Shown here: positions 48,491-59,642 of the stretch, piece by piece | How positions within the stretch are numbered: the first letter of the stretch is position 1 | Layout of the letters: every line of letters begins with the position of its first letter | Assembly: GCF_001949145.1 (NCBI RefSeq) | Contig: NW_019091363.1 | Coordinates: 3,079,311-3,143,310, forward strand | Source of the DNA: Acanthaster planci | Taxonomy: Eukaryota; Echinodermata; Asteroidea; Valvatida; Acanthasteridae | Reading direction: 5' to 3' | DNA length: 64,000 nucleotides | Notes under the pieces: generated by a model | Databases searched by the model: none | What the model saw: the letters and a program-made list of their open reading frames with translations, nothing else | Told to the model about the DNA's origin: nothing | Translations under genes and position numbers: made by a program

Positions 48491-51400
48491 TCATGGCACC
48501 CATTCAGGATGGATGGTGAAGTCGGTGCGTATGTGTTTTGGGTGTATCTTGTGATGTACTTTGCTGTAATCGGTGATGTGGAAATGAGGTCCGCTCATAG
48601 GAAGAGGTCGGGGTGCACTCTCAAGACTGTCAAATAATTTCTCGGCTGCTTTTGACTCTGGAATCAAAAAGAACAAGAAATTTAAAATGATTTAAGACAG
48701 TTATCTTTTTACCCAATGTGCATGCCAAACGTTTTGTATGCTCAACAGTAAGACCACTTGTGTTGTGGTCAATTCCCTACAAGTCCATCCCAAGTAATCA
48801 CTCTCAAGTCACAATCTACATGTACACTGTATTCATTGTTCACCCTGTTATGTGATTGGTCATTGGCAGGACTTGTGACAAGATGAGATGGACTTGATAC
48901 AGCACTGACGATTTTTACGATGTTCTTTTTTCGAGTTCTCAGTTAAAAAGCCAATGAACAAAGAGGTCAGAATACTGTTCAGAACCAAAAGCATACCTTC
49001 ATGGCCGGCTCCTTTCAGGAAGCGATGAACGGATGCTTGATATGGTTCCCTGACTTGCTCAGTCACATTTCTCGTAGTTCTATCCTGTGGCTGTCTATTC
49101 GACACTTGAGTGGTTGCACGAGCGCTATTAACCATTTTCTTCACAGCTTTCCTGTCTGTAAAAAAACATGAAAAAAGTCCATTATTTTCTTTGATAAAAG
49201 TCTTAAAACATGAGCTTTTTTGACGACAAAAAAACAGTACAGGGTTGAAGTAGAGTACGGGAGGTTATGAAAAAGGTCAACAGACCTTACTGCATGTACA
49301 TGTAGTACATGGATCATGTAGTTAGAACATTAAGGAAAAAAGTCTAGTGGCAATGCCTAGACACTGCTCTACGGCTCTTTATATTTAGGGGCAAGACAGC
49401 TTGTTTCATGTCTGTCACATATGGCATGGAGCTAACCCAGCCTGTTTAAAAGCTCCACAGTCACAAATACTTTTATAGAGCTTGTCTTCCTCAGGATTTC
49501 AAAGGACTTCCAAGGCACAGATCAGAGAAGCATTTGACTCAAGAATGTTACTAATTTTTGTACATGTTAAGGGTTTCCTACTCTTGTACTCTTGTGATTT
49601 TACGTCTGCTTGAAAAAAATTCCCACTGTCGGAAATGTTTACTTAAATGAAACAAATCCCTGGAACAACTGTTTGTGTTGGCTGTGTGAATTTCCATGAC
49701 TGCCGGTAATTCCTGGTACAAACAGGAAAGCGATTCAGAGTAAATGTGGAATATGCATAAAGGCACAAACCACAAAGCTACATGTAACTTAAGCAGTGGC
49801 AGATCCATTACATGTATTCATAAAATGCGGTACGGGAGCGATCATTCACACAAAAAGGGGAGAAGAGATGAAACCATATGTGGCATGAGTGGGGCAGTTT
49901 GTAATCAAAACCAAGTTGAGAGCAAAAGAAAAAAATGTGCGCCCTGAAAAAACAGAAAGAAGGAAAAGGGGTGGGGGCGGAGGAGGGAACCGAGAGAGCG
50001 TTAATGGATGAGCAGTTGGCATGCTCCACATGAATGGGACCAGGCACATTTACACAGTATGTACTAGAACTGGGATTTCACAAAGGTCTACGGTGAACGC
50101 TCTAAGACGTTAGTAAACCTAGTAATTCAATTCGAACCATTGAACCTCTACAAGTGGTTGAGGTTTCGTTGATGAGTGGGCATGATACAAGGTACTGCCC
50201 TACTCAATTTCTGCATACATGTACCAGTAATACTGACAAGCCTGAGGGCTCGGTTACTTCCACTGAGCCAGGCCAGGGGGGCAATTTGAATCTTTTGTCA
50301 CATCAATGGACAGAGGAAATTCTTTGAGCCTGGGAAAGTAGAGTGTGGCTGATTGTATGCAATCAAATATTTACTCTGAACCGAATTTAAAGTGATGGCA
50401 ATGTGCCTGTAGTGTTTGTTCTTAACTCTGTCTGCTTATTGAATGTGGGTTGGCTCCATTAAGGAACCCTCAAAATTTAGCCTGCCACTGACACAAACAT
50501 GGCTAGGCCTGGGATGCTTGCTTGGGGTGTGGAGTGCTCGAGAATAGGAAAAAATAGGAATCTTGCAAAGCATGTCAAGAGATCATTCTTTTTTCAATGG
50601 ACAATGGCCCAACACATGACCAGATGGTATACACGTACATGTAAATACATTTCTTCTGAGGAGCAAGTAAAAAGTTTCATGAGAGGAAGCATGATGCAGA
50701 ATAGAGTTACACAAGGCAGGAAAATAACTAAGCAACTTTGAACATGTAGAGAAGCACCGGCAAAGAATAAAGAATAGGATTCATGGACGAAAACCACAAT
50801 GCAAACCAATTCTGTCACATCTTGGTCAGTTGGTAATATCCGTACTCTACACACTTACTTGTGCTACCGGCTAGTTTCAACCAGGCCTCAGCTGCCTGTG
50901 CTGACCAAGGATCTGAGATCACTCTTTTCATCTTCTCACGCTGTGTTAAAATCAAAGAAACAAATGCCAATGATGACTGCGTCAATCAGTTAGATCACTG
51001 ACAGAAACTGATCATCGCTTACATTTGGTTAGTTGTTGAAATGATCAGTGCACAAAGGACGCAACAACAAATACTTAAAGCCTCCTCCCTCTAGAAAGAC
51101 AATGAAAATATTTGCCGAACATTGAGCAGCATGTTTCAAATGCTACGCCTGAAAATTTTAGTATTCTATACTGACACGTACATGTAGTTTGACGGGTGAA
51201 AATTGGAAAGTACATGTACATGTACCTGACAAGTCTGTTAACTTACATGTATCTGCAGACAGGTTTCAGTATCAAAAAAAGGCAAAGCGTTTTTAGTAAA
51301 ATAAAATAGTTCTTACAAATTAAAATAATTCTGAACACTTGCACTGTTGGTCAGTTTGTATTCATGAATAGGAAGTGGCAAACAAGTTAAGTTATATAAG

Positions 51401-54400
51401 GAAACATTGAATGCCTGAAATTGTTAAGACATAACCAGCATATTAGTGACAGTTTGGGAATTTACATGTACTGTACTTCATTTCTCATGCATGAATATGA
51501 TTGCTACCTCTTCGTCTCTGTATGTCATGACGTTTGCTGTGCTTGGTCGACCAATGTATTTATGTCTCAGATGGCGTCTCTCCTCCTGTTCCCATGCAGG
51601 ACACAGAGCATCAACTGTTGACAACATTGGGAAAAATGATTGTAGACACTAATGAATATTGAACATTAATACTCAAACTCTATGAATGGTGTAGCAAGGT
51701 TACTTGTTTTTATCAATACAGCCATAATGACAACAGTGTAACAATGAAGTGAAAAAGTTATTAACCAAGAAATCACTTTTTGTGAGTACCTGGTGAGTTC
51801 CTCTGCCACTTAAGAACAAAACAGAAAAGAAAGGCCATTAGAACACTGAACCTGAATTTTAATCTAAGTCTTAATGATGGTAGAGATGGTTCTCTTAAGT
51901 CTTTTCCCTTTAGTTACTACTAATCAGGGGTGTGAGTGGCTACTTAAAATTAAAGCTGACTGAAATAGCTAGCGAAAAGCTGAAATGCAAAAAGTTCCCA
52001 TACATGTACTTTTGTACAGACCAGACCTGTGCCCAAAAAAAATGGAAATTCAGGGTCAACATCTAAACAAAAAAGCTGAAATCAGCTAAAAAGCTGAATT
52101 CTCACACCCCTGACTAATACAGTACCACTGCTCCTCCTCCTACATATTCACCTAGATACACCTCTTCTTTGATTCTTGCATCAGGATTCTGAAAGCCTTG
52201 CACAGCACCAATCTCTTTGCCCATAGCCGCTGAGGGATCATAATACCCAGGGACTTTGTGAAGTCTGCATGTCAGGAACACACTGCAAGGAAATCCAAGG
52301 AGTACATGTATGTGTCTGGTTTCGTCATCTACAGCATTTATGTACGGTACATGTGCTAACAATATTTGAGTGCAAATGGCAAAAGGTGGCAGTTTGGTTC
52401 AAAACTCTTCATAATTTCTAAAACATTTGTGAAGGGACAGCACAGCTGTTCATTGATTAGTCTTATACTGAAAACATGATTGGAATGAGGACACACATGT
52501 ACAAGTACACATGCGGTACATGATTTTTGTATTCAACCAAAGCCTCCAAACTTTAAGTTATTAACTAAGCTGACATTGTGCAGTAAGTAGACCATCACTT
52601 TCCTATCAAATTGTGCAGTGCCAAATACATGTAATTTGCTTAATGTCAACTTTACACACGGCTCGATGTTAGCATTCCCAGCTTTACGAGTATTCAACCA
52701 AATGAGAGATGTATGTGTGCCAGTATGTGGACACCACACTGCAATTTATAACACAGAACCTGTGTCCAATATCGCCATTATACTCAAGAGTGAGAGTTGG
52801 CTGAGAACGTAAAAACCTCTCTCAGATAAGCAGATCTGCTTAACCCATCTCACTGAAGACAAGAAGAGACAGTTGTTTGCAAATAAATAGGGTCCTTTGG
52901 GGCCATGGATAAAAGATTAAAAGAAGTTTAACACAGAGCTAAATCCTCAAGAAGTACAGCTGAGCCAATCTTAGAAAATCTCTGTGGATTCCAAGGATGC
53001 TGTAGAAAACTGATGTGCAGCCTCTTTTGAAGTGATGCAAATAGCATTTAGGCAAACATTTTGTGAAGCCCGGGAAACACCTCTCCTTAGAAAGAGATTT
53101 CTGAGGATGCTTAACCCTAACAGTCCTCAGTCCTCCAACAGGTGAAGGATTGAGGAGTGTTAGGGTTAATCTAAAAAAAAAAGATGAATTGAATCTTGCA
53201 AAAACTTACGTACAGAACCAAAGACTTCCAAATACATCCTCCTCATATGATTCATAACCGTTAAATAAAGGGTGAGAAGCTTTGTGGCAGTAATTGGCTC
53301 TAAGACAGTATTGATTGTTGTAGGGAAAAAATGTATAGCCCTCTCATCAGTCACTGTGAAACCGCCCTCAGCAAATGTAATAAACCACTTCAGATGCTGT
53401 AGCTATGGTTATAAGCCCTCAGTGAGGATTAGCATGGACAATAGGATTCTTTCTCCTTTTCATTCTGAAAATTGTCCACCGCTGAACAAATTGATTTGCT
53501 TGGGAGTAAACAGGACTGGAGTCACGAGGAGGATGAAACAACTTGTGGATTACAGATCCATGTTGGCAAAGCAGGCTTAAAGCATTCTTGAAGTTTGGAT
53601 GGACACATCCCTGGAGCTACTGCTCCTGATCAGAGTCTTTCCACAATGCTGGATCTTTCAACATGTACATGTATACCAGTACCAAACTTTATACGCGTCT
53701 TCTCAGTTACTGATTGGCTGCTCACAGCTCTAGGAAGAAATAATGAAAGGGTTTGTGGAGTCTTAATCCATTCAGAATGAATTTTCAACATCGTCCCTTC
53801 ATTCAGTCATTTCTCTGAGGCACGAAAAACTGGTTGGGAAATTTGTGAAGACTTTTACTGATCAGATGAAGATCTTCATTTGATGTAAAGTCTACAGTAT
53901 ATTAAGTACATGTAGATCAAAAATACCAAAATTAATATAACATGAAGTTTGTTAACATGGTATTACAGACTTTCATTTGGAGGCCCAGTGAAGCAGAAAT
54001 ACAAATAACCTCACAATACAAGGTCTATGCTAAAAATAGTTGGAATTGTACTGCACTTCACATACACTCAAACAACAACAGCAACAATTCATGTCAAATG
54101 TGTGGACTTTCCCCCCATTGAAAAATGAATTGAGAGATGGGAATAAATACCATACTTGGCTTAAAAGGATTGTAAACACGTAAGTTTAGGACCACTTTTT
54201 TTAATAACCGGAAGCATGTATGCATATGCTACGCAATTTTTCATCACTTGAATGACTGGTAAATGTAGCAAGACAAAACCAGTTGTTAGTTTCCCATGAA
54301 AATAAGAGTTATAAATGTTCCTGGGGGAAAAATGTTCAAGGGGCTGAATACATGTAAATCAAGTTAACCAGAGTGGTAAAGGTACATAAAGAGAATCCAC

Positions 54401-56101
54401 TGAAAATATTTGGTTCTGTCAATGTTTGTAAAAGAGAGAAGGAAATTGTTCAATTTTTAATTCTGTTTATCAAACCTGTAGGTCTTTTAATCCAAAATTG
54501 TGTCTTTTACACACAGTGGAAACACCACTAGTAGCAGCAAATACATACATAACAAAAAAGGTTGCCATTTTGAAAATAAAAAAGATGCAAAGCCCTCTCT
54601 CATTCCAACAAAATCTGAAAGTTTCAATATTTATATTTGTACTTGGCCTAAAAATTTGGGGGTGTCAGTTACATTTTTTTCACATTTTAAATGCATTTTT
54701 CACATTTTATGATGGAGATCTTAATTTGGAGGCATTTGCTTGAACCAAAATTCAGTATTTTCTGAACTTCAAGCTTTTTGGGATAGAATAATTTCATAGA
54801 ATTTTTTATGTGTCCTTTCTAGCGCAACTTTATTTTACAAGGGATCACAGTTCATGAGTAACATGTAGTTTAAGCCAAAAAATTCATAACAGAATAGAGT
54901 CATATGCTATTTGCCATTGTTTCATTTAAATGTCCTCACAGGATGTGCAATCTCCTCGAGAAATTGCATCCAGAAAATAGACAACAATGTTCAGACTTCA
55001 GAGAAAATATGGTACAGCAATTTCAAGTATTTCACTTAACAACATCACTGGTTATAATTATCTATTAGTTCTAGTACATGTACATACTGTACATGTACAT
55101 GTATACACCACTATTAATAGCATAATATCTGGCATATTTTTTAGCCATCCTCAACTTGAAAGCCCCAGGACTGAAATAAAATGGAACTGCAATAAAACAA
55201 TATCATATAAAATAACAAGAGGTGGTTTACATGTACATCATTCATTTTTGCTGTAGGCCTTGCCTAGGTGGATTCTCTGACCAAATTACGCGACGGAGGA
55301 TGAAATGAAGACAACCTTCAACCTAGGCTACTGTAGTCTCTACTTTCATGTAATTGACCAATTGGGAGGATGGTGATTTATTGCTGCTATAATAAAAGCC
55401 TCCAACTTATTTCAGGTTGAGTTTGTTACAGAAAATAAGGCTCTTGGCTCATATAAACACTACACTGAACATAAAAAAATCAAAAGTTAGAAGTAAAAAA
55501 CCCTAATCATGCTACTACACGTCCATGTACACTGTACAGTATGTCATGATCTCCTCATTTACATGTATTATTATTACCACATTCATTGTTTGCATCATTA
55601 CACGTATCACCATCACATCACCACAGCTGCTAATTTTTATCAGCATTTTTTTTAATTGACAAACAATTAAAACTTAGTTACATTAAAAGATCTGTATACG
55701 AAATATTGATAATTTAATCATGGAAGCGTGTCCTTCCTCTAGGATTCAACTTACTCTTTTGGGTGCGGTTTATTTCTCCTCGTTGGGGAAATCGGTCTCA
55801 TTCTGGCTCTATCTTCCGTTTTGACATTTTTGTCATAATAACTGTGCTCATAAGTAGTTGGTCTTTTATTTGGAGATTTGCTCCAGTCTTCCATCTCTTC
55901 AGTCCAGGCAAGGAGAGCGTCTCGCTTTATTTCCACCAGATCCCTGGGGCTAGTTTGGTATTGCGGCCGGCCGTACGTTCCCCGCCCTCCCAAGCGGCCC
56001 TCCTTGTTGTACCGGTAACTGGACATGGTCGGGTCTGCCGACTTCGACCGGAATTTGGTAACAATGCTACCCCGGCCTGGCAAGATGTGTCCGGTTGCCA
56101 T
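48491..56101 (-). CDS. Uncharacterised six-exon gene, 330-residue basic protein
   Basis: Exons at 55755-56101, 52152-52282, 51508-51614, 50859-50940, 48997-49155 and 48491-48657 chain in frame with good donors and acceptors. The ATG at 56099-56101 has A at -3 and G at +4. The protein begins MATGHILPGRGSIVTKFRSK, has tyrosine- and arginine-rich low-complexity sequence, tryptophan-containing helical segments (ALLAWTEEMEDW, LCPAWEQEERRHLRHKY, AAEAWLKLAG), a charged stretch and a histidine-rich tail, HFHITDYSKVHHKIHPKHIR, ending HPEWVP. There is no signal peptide, membrane segment or enzyme motif. I do not recognise the family. Its composition and an X-box-like sequence over the start codon would fit a ciliary microtubule-associated protein, but that is speculation. 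Confidence 0.8.
49156..50858 (-). other. Intron of the 48491-56101 gene
   Basis: This 1.7-kb intron shows no exon-like frame on either strand. It contains scattered ACATGT motifs and an unremarkable purine-rich patch near 49950. Confidence 0.6.
52283..55754 (-). other. First intron of the 48491-56101 gene
   Basis: This 3.5-kb intron holds the 59-bp palindromic element at 53111-53169 and otherwise AT-rich, apparently unique sequence. No supported exon was found on either strand. Confidence 0.6.
53111..53169. mobile_element. 59-bp palindromic element flanked by TTAA, copy 2
   Basis: It has the same length and sequence as the element at 45521-45579 read in the other direction, apart from a very few differences near the arms. 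It lies in an intron of the uncharacterised gene at 48491-56101. Confidence 0.8.
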
Positions 56102-56107
56102 GATTAC
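56094..56107. promoter_or_regulatory. X-box-like motif over the start codon
   Basis: The minus strand reads GTAATCATGGCAAC, overlapping the ATG of the 330-residue gene. The right half fits the RFX X-box consensus fully and the left half has one mismatch. RFX factors bind X-boxes in promoters of ciliary genes. Overlap with the initiation codon makes chance a real possibility. Confidence 0.3.
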
Positions 56108-56353
56108 TGGCGTCTTATTTCTCCAGATCCTATTCGGTAGTCTCTAATAACATCTGATCCAACTTTTGTCCTGAGAAGCTGGACAGAAATGAGCTTGTTA
56201 GAGACGTTTCAGAGTCGGTATTTTACATCCGTGTTGTGTGGTCTCATTCATTGTGTACACCAGGTGACCTTTCCAGCTCTAAGCAACCAGTTTCTGATTG
56301 ATATGGTAATAAAGCCACTTTCGTATGTTAATTTTATGACCTCTGAGTCACTG

Positions 56354-56393
56354 CTTTTGCGCAGACGCTCACTTTGAAGCTTCTGCGCAAAAG
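56354..56393. repeat. Perfect 12-bp inverted repeat with TGCGCA cores
   Basis: The arms CTTTTGCGCAGA (56354-56365) and TCTGCGCAAAAG (56382-56393) are exact inverses around a 16-bp loop. Each contains TGCGCA, the core of NRF1-type promoter sites. The right arm ends immediately before the ATG at 56394, between two divergent transcription units. Confidence 0.75.
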
Positions 56394-56432
56394 ATGGTGG
56401 CTCCCAGGGTTTGTTATCAGGAAGTGAGAACG
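56394..56432 (+). other. Candidate plus-strand first exon or short upstream ORF
   Basis: ATG in good context (AAGATGG) opens 13 codons, MVAPRVCYQEVRT, followed at once by a consensus GTGAGT donor. If spliced to the acceptor CTGAGCAG just before the EXOC1 start codon (about 59633), the frame meets TGA at the first codon. The exon could therefore be EXOC1 5' untranslated sequence carrying a short upstream ORF. Alternatively it begins another gene whose next exon is lost in the N gap. Confidence 0.4.
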
Positions 56433-56599
56433 GTGAGTTACCTTCCCAAATTTGCGATAATATACTTGTTATTTGTCCATTTACAAGAACCTGAAAAAAA
56501 CTAGAGATAACTGAATATATTAGATTATGGCATGTAAAAATCAAGCTTTAGAAAGCAAGGAGATCTCTGCAATACATTACTTCAGCCTTTTTAAGATTT

Positions 56600-57098
56600 N
56601 NNNNNNNNNNNNNNNNNNNNNNNNNNNNNNNNNNNNNNNNNNNNNNNNNNNNNNNNNNNNNNNNNNNNNNNNNNNNNNNNNNNNNNNNNNNNNNNNNNNN
56701 NNNNNNNNNNNNNNNNNNNNNNNNNNNNNNNNNNNNNNNNNNNNNNNNNNNNNNNNNNNNNNNNNNNNNNNNNNNNNNNNNNNNNNNNNNNNNNNNNNNN
56801 NNNNNNNNNNNNNNNNNNNNNNNNNNNNNNNNNNNNNNNNNNNNNNNNNNNNNNNNNNNNNNNNNNNNNNNNNNNNNNNNNNNNNNNNNNNNNNNNNNNN
56901 NNNNNNNNNNNNNNNNNNNNNNNNNNNNNNNNNNNNNNNNNNNNNNNNNNNNNNNNNNNNNNNNNNNNNNNNNNNNNNNNNNNNNNNNNNNNNNNNNNNN
57001 NNNNNNNNNNNNNNNNNNNNNNNNNNNNNNNNNNNNNNNNNNNNNNNNNNNNNNNNNNNNNNNNNNNNNNNNNNNNNNNNNNNNNNNNNNNNNNNNNN
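56600..57098. other. Assembly gap, 499 N
   Basis: This is a run of unresolved bases. Long open frames reported across it on either strand are artefacts of reading through N. Confidence 0.99.
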
Positions 57099-57716
57099 TG
57101 ATATACGCTTTTTGTGTGATGTTTAAAGTCATAGTGGTACATTGTACACTAATGTCAATTTTTAACGCCCCATTATTAATTTTTTTTATTTGCATAATTT
57201 TTATTCCTTTTTTGGAATTGAATATCTCTGAGAGTGCTCTTAATTTGTTTACAAGTAACGGGCACCAGATGACATGACTGTTTTTCCCTGACATCATGAC
57301 ACCGACAGTGCCGGGATATAATTCAATATGGCCGATCAACAAAGTGATCCTTGATGACTGTACTCGCCGAATAAATCAGTATTTAGTGTTAATTTTTTTA
57401 TCTGAAATAGTTCGCAAAGTTAATTAATATGATAGGCTGTTGGTGTTGTGGCACACGAAATCCCATAGACAATACACAGGAAACGCTGCGCCATGGCCCA
57501 TACACACGATAATACTGAATTAGTTTTACCAATATAAAAAAAAAATTGTTACCCCCAATTTCACACAAAGGGAATATCCACCAAGCTTTAAACAAACTCA
57601 ACTTTGAGTGCCAGCTGCAAACCCCAAAACCTACAATGTATATCACTGATTCCATCTCTGACTGATTGTATTTTTTTTAATGGTGAATGGGCCGGCCATA
57701 CGTGCTTGGCAAACTT
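57099..57716. other. Sequence right of the gap, nothing recognised
   Basis: This AT-rich stretch has several poly-T runs and no exon-like frame. It would be part of the EXOC1 first intron if the exon at 56394-56432 belongs to EXOC1. Confidence 0.5.
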
Positions 57717-57886
57717 AGGGGGCGAGTCGGTCAGGAGGCGAGTCGGTCAGGGAGCGAGTCGGTAAAGGGGCGAGTTGGCTAGGGGGCAAGTTGGTAAGGG
57801 GCGAGTCGGCTAGGGGGCGAGTCGGTCAGGGGACGAGTTGGTAAGGGGCGAGCTGGTAAGGGGCGAGTTGGCCAGGGGGCGAGTTG
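57717..57886 (+). repeat. GGGGCGAGTYGGT minisatellite, about 11 units
   Basis: About eleven tandem units of 15-17 bp share the core GGGGCGAGTCGGTCA, with TTGG, CAA and TAA variants. The minus strand gives a spurious proline/arginine/leucine frame across it. Confidence 0.9.
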
Positions 57887-58845
57887 ACCTACAATCGAAT
57901 TTCCCATACCCAATCTGGACGGCACCAGTCCACTATTATATGCAGTGAGTGCAGTCTGGACACCGGACCAGTGAAGGTCTTCATTAACATGATTAACATG
58001 CACAACCACAGAGCTACATAAGTGTATATTGATTTATGCAATCACATGTAGGCCTATGAAGCCCAACCACGGTTCATAACCATGCACAATGCATGACATC
58101 TAGATGCTCAACCAACCGTAAAAACTTTACATGTGAAATTAGGCTCCTATAACATTCATTATTTATTTTCCTTTAACAAAAACCTCCCTGCCCACAATTT
58201 CAACCCGGGATTCATACCCACACCCAATGCATCACAAACTATTATGCTATAACTTCTTGACTACCGCAGCTCACACAGGTTGACGGTGTTTTTACTCTTG
58301 ATATACTGATGAATGGCTGCAACGCGAGTCTAATATTATACACTGGGTATGCGCAATACAAACACAACCCCTGTGGTTTGGCTTCATGCGTATGGTTGCA
58401 TATATATCTCCAACCACAACCCATCCATGATGAGTTACATTTCATTGTCTTTTAGTAAAGGTAAAATGCAACACAACGGCTCCATCATATCAATATCTAG
58501 CACAGGCCCTTGATTTTTACAAGACATAAGGTGTAAGCAATTGTAACTGCCAACAGCATGCGTCATTCATTGTCATTTCTCTAGATAGGCGTAGTATCAT
58601 CATGATTGTTGATTGTCAGTCGTTTTGACCCGTTCAGATGTTTGATGTTTAGAAAATTAAAACAGGCCTAAAAACAGAGGATAGGCCTAGGCCCCTGTGT
58701 GAATTAATGAACTAGAGGATAGTGTTGACAATCTTGCAGCATGAGACTGGGCTGTATTCTTGATAGCAATCATCCTAATGTTTTGTATGCATGTTGTTGC
58801 TGCTAGTTAGGGAGCTGGAATTGGAAAAGGAATCTGTATATTAGG
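57887..58845. other. Upstream or intronic interval, nothing recognised
   Basis: There is no supported exon on either strand. The sequence is unremarkable and contains no clear element. Confidence 0.5.
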
Positions 58846-59551
58846 GTGCGTATTGTAAGTCCGACGCCTCATTGGTGCGACGCCTCAAAAGTCCAAATTT
58901 TTTTGACTCATGAGGCATCGGATTTATGGGCATTTTTTTTTTTCAGTCTCATAGTTCTGATGCCTCAAAGGTCCGATGCCTCATAAAACCGACGTTGGAC
59001 AAACAAGGTGTCGGACTTAATATGAGGCGTCAGTGCGATTGACTGTGAAACATAGAGGAGTAGGCCTATGGGCCCACACGACGTGTCGTCCACGAGCGAG
59101 ATTCAGCTTTGTTCCCAACTCACGCCCACGGTACTGACCCTGTTAGGAAAACTGAATCAAGTGGACTACCTATGTAGTTCGTACATTGGTCCAGTATTTT
59201 TTTAATCCAAAATACAACTACGTGTAAGAATGATGTATGATACTTCGCTAAATATAAAAAGTATTTTTTTGACTGTAATACTTTTGAGATCTTAAAAATG
59301 TTTGTATGTTTCATAAATAGTACACCATACTTGCACCGGGAACCAGTCTTGTTCCCAGCGCCATCTTCATACGCTTGTAACAAGCGTCAAATCAAACATT
59401 GATCTTTCAAGGCTTATTTTTTGAGGCGTTGGATTTATGCCATCGGCTGAGAAAATCGTTGGAACTTTTAAATGCATGTATCGGACTTATGAGGCGTCGG
59501 ACCTACATGTATGAAGCGTCCGACTTATGGACTTTTTTAGCTGACCCCGTA
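58846..59551. mobile_element. Fold-back-like element with repeated GAGGCGTCGGA motif
   Basis: At least eight copies of a 12-mer close to TGAGGCGTCGGA occur in both orientations: at 58859, 58876, 58911, 58958, 58972 and 59021 on the left and at 59421, 59490 and 59512 on the right. The outermost groups face each other as inverted repeats. The interior is non-coding and AT-rich. It ends about 90 bp before the EXOC1 start codon. Confidence 0.65.
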
Positions 59552-59642
59552 TATTATACCCCATGTACCTACTAAAGTGTTAATTAAATATTATACATGC
59601 ATATGAAGAGATATCGTTTCTAAACCTGAGCAGTGAATCAAG

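Noticed and set aside
56527..57342. Frames of 183-264 codons on both strands
   Set aside because: They consist almost entirely of N from the assembly gap.
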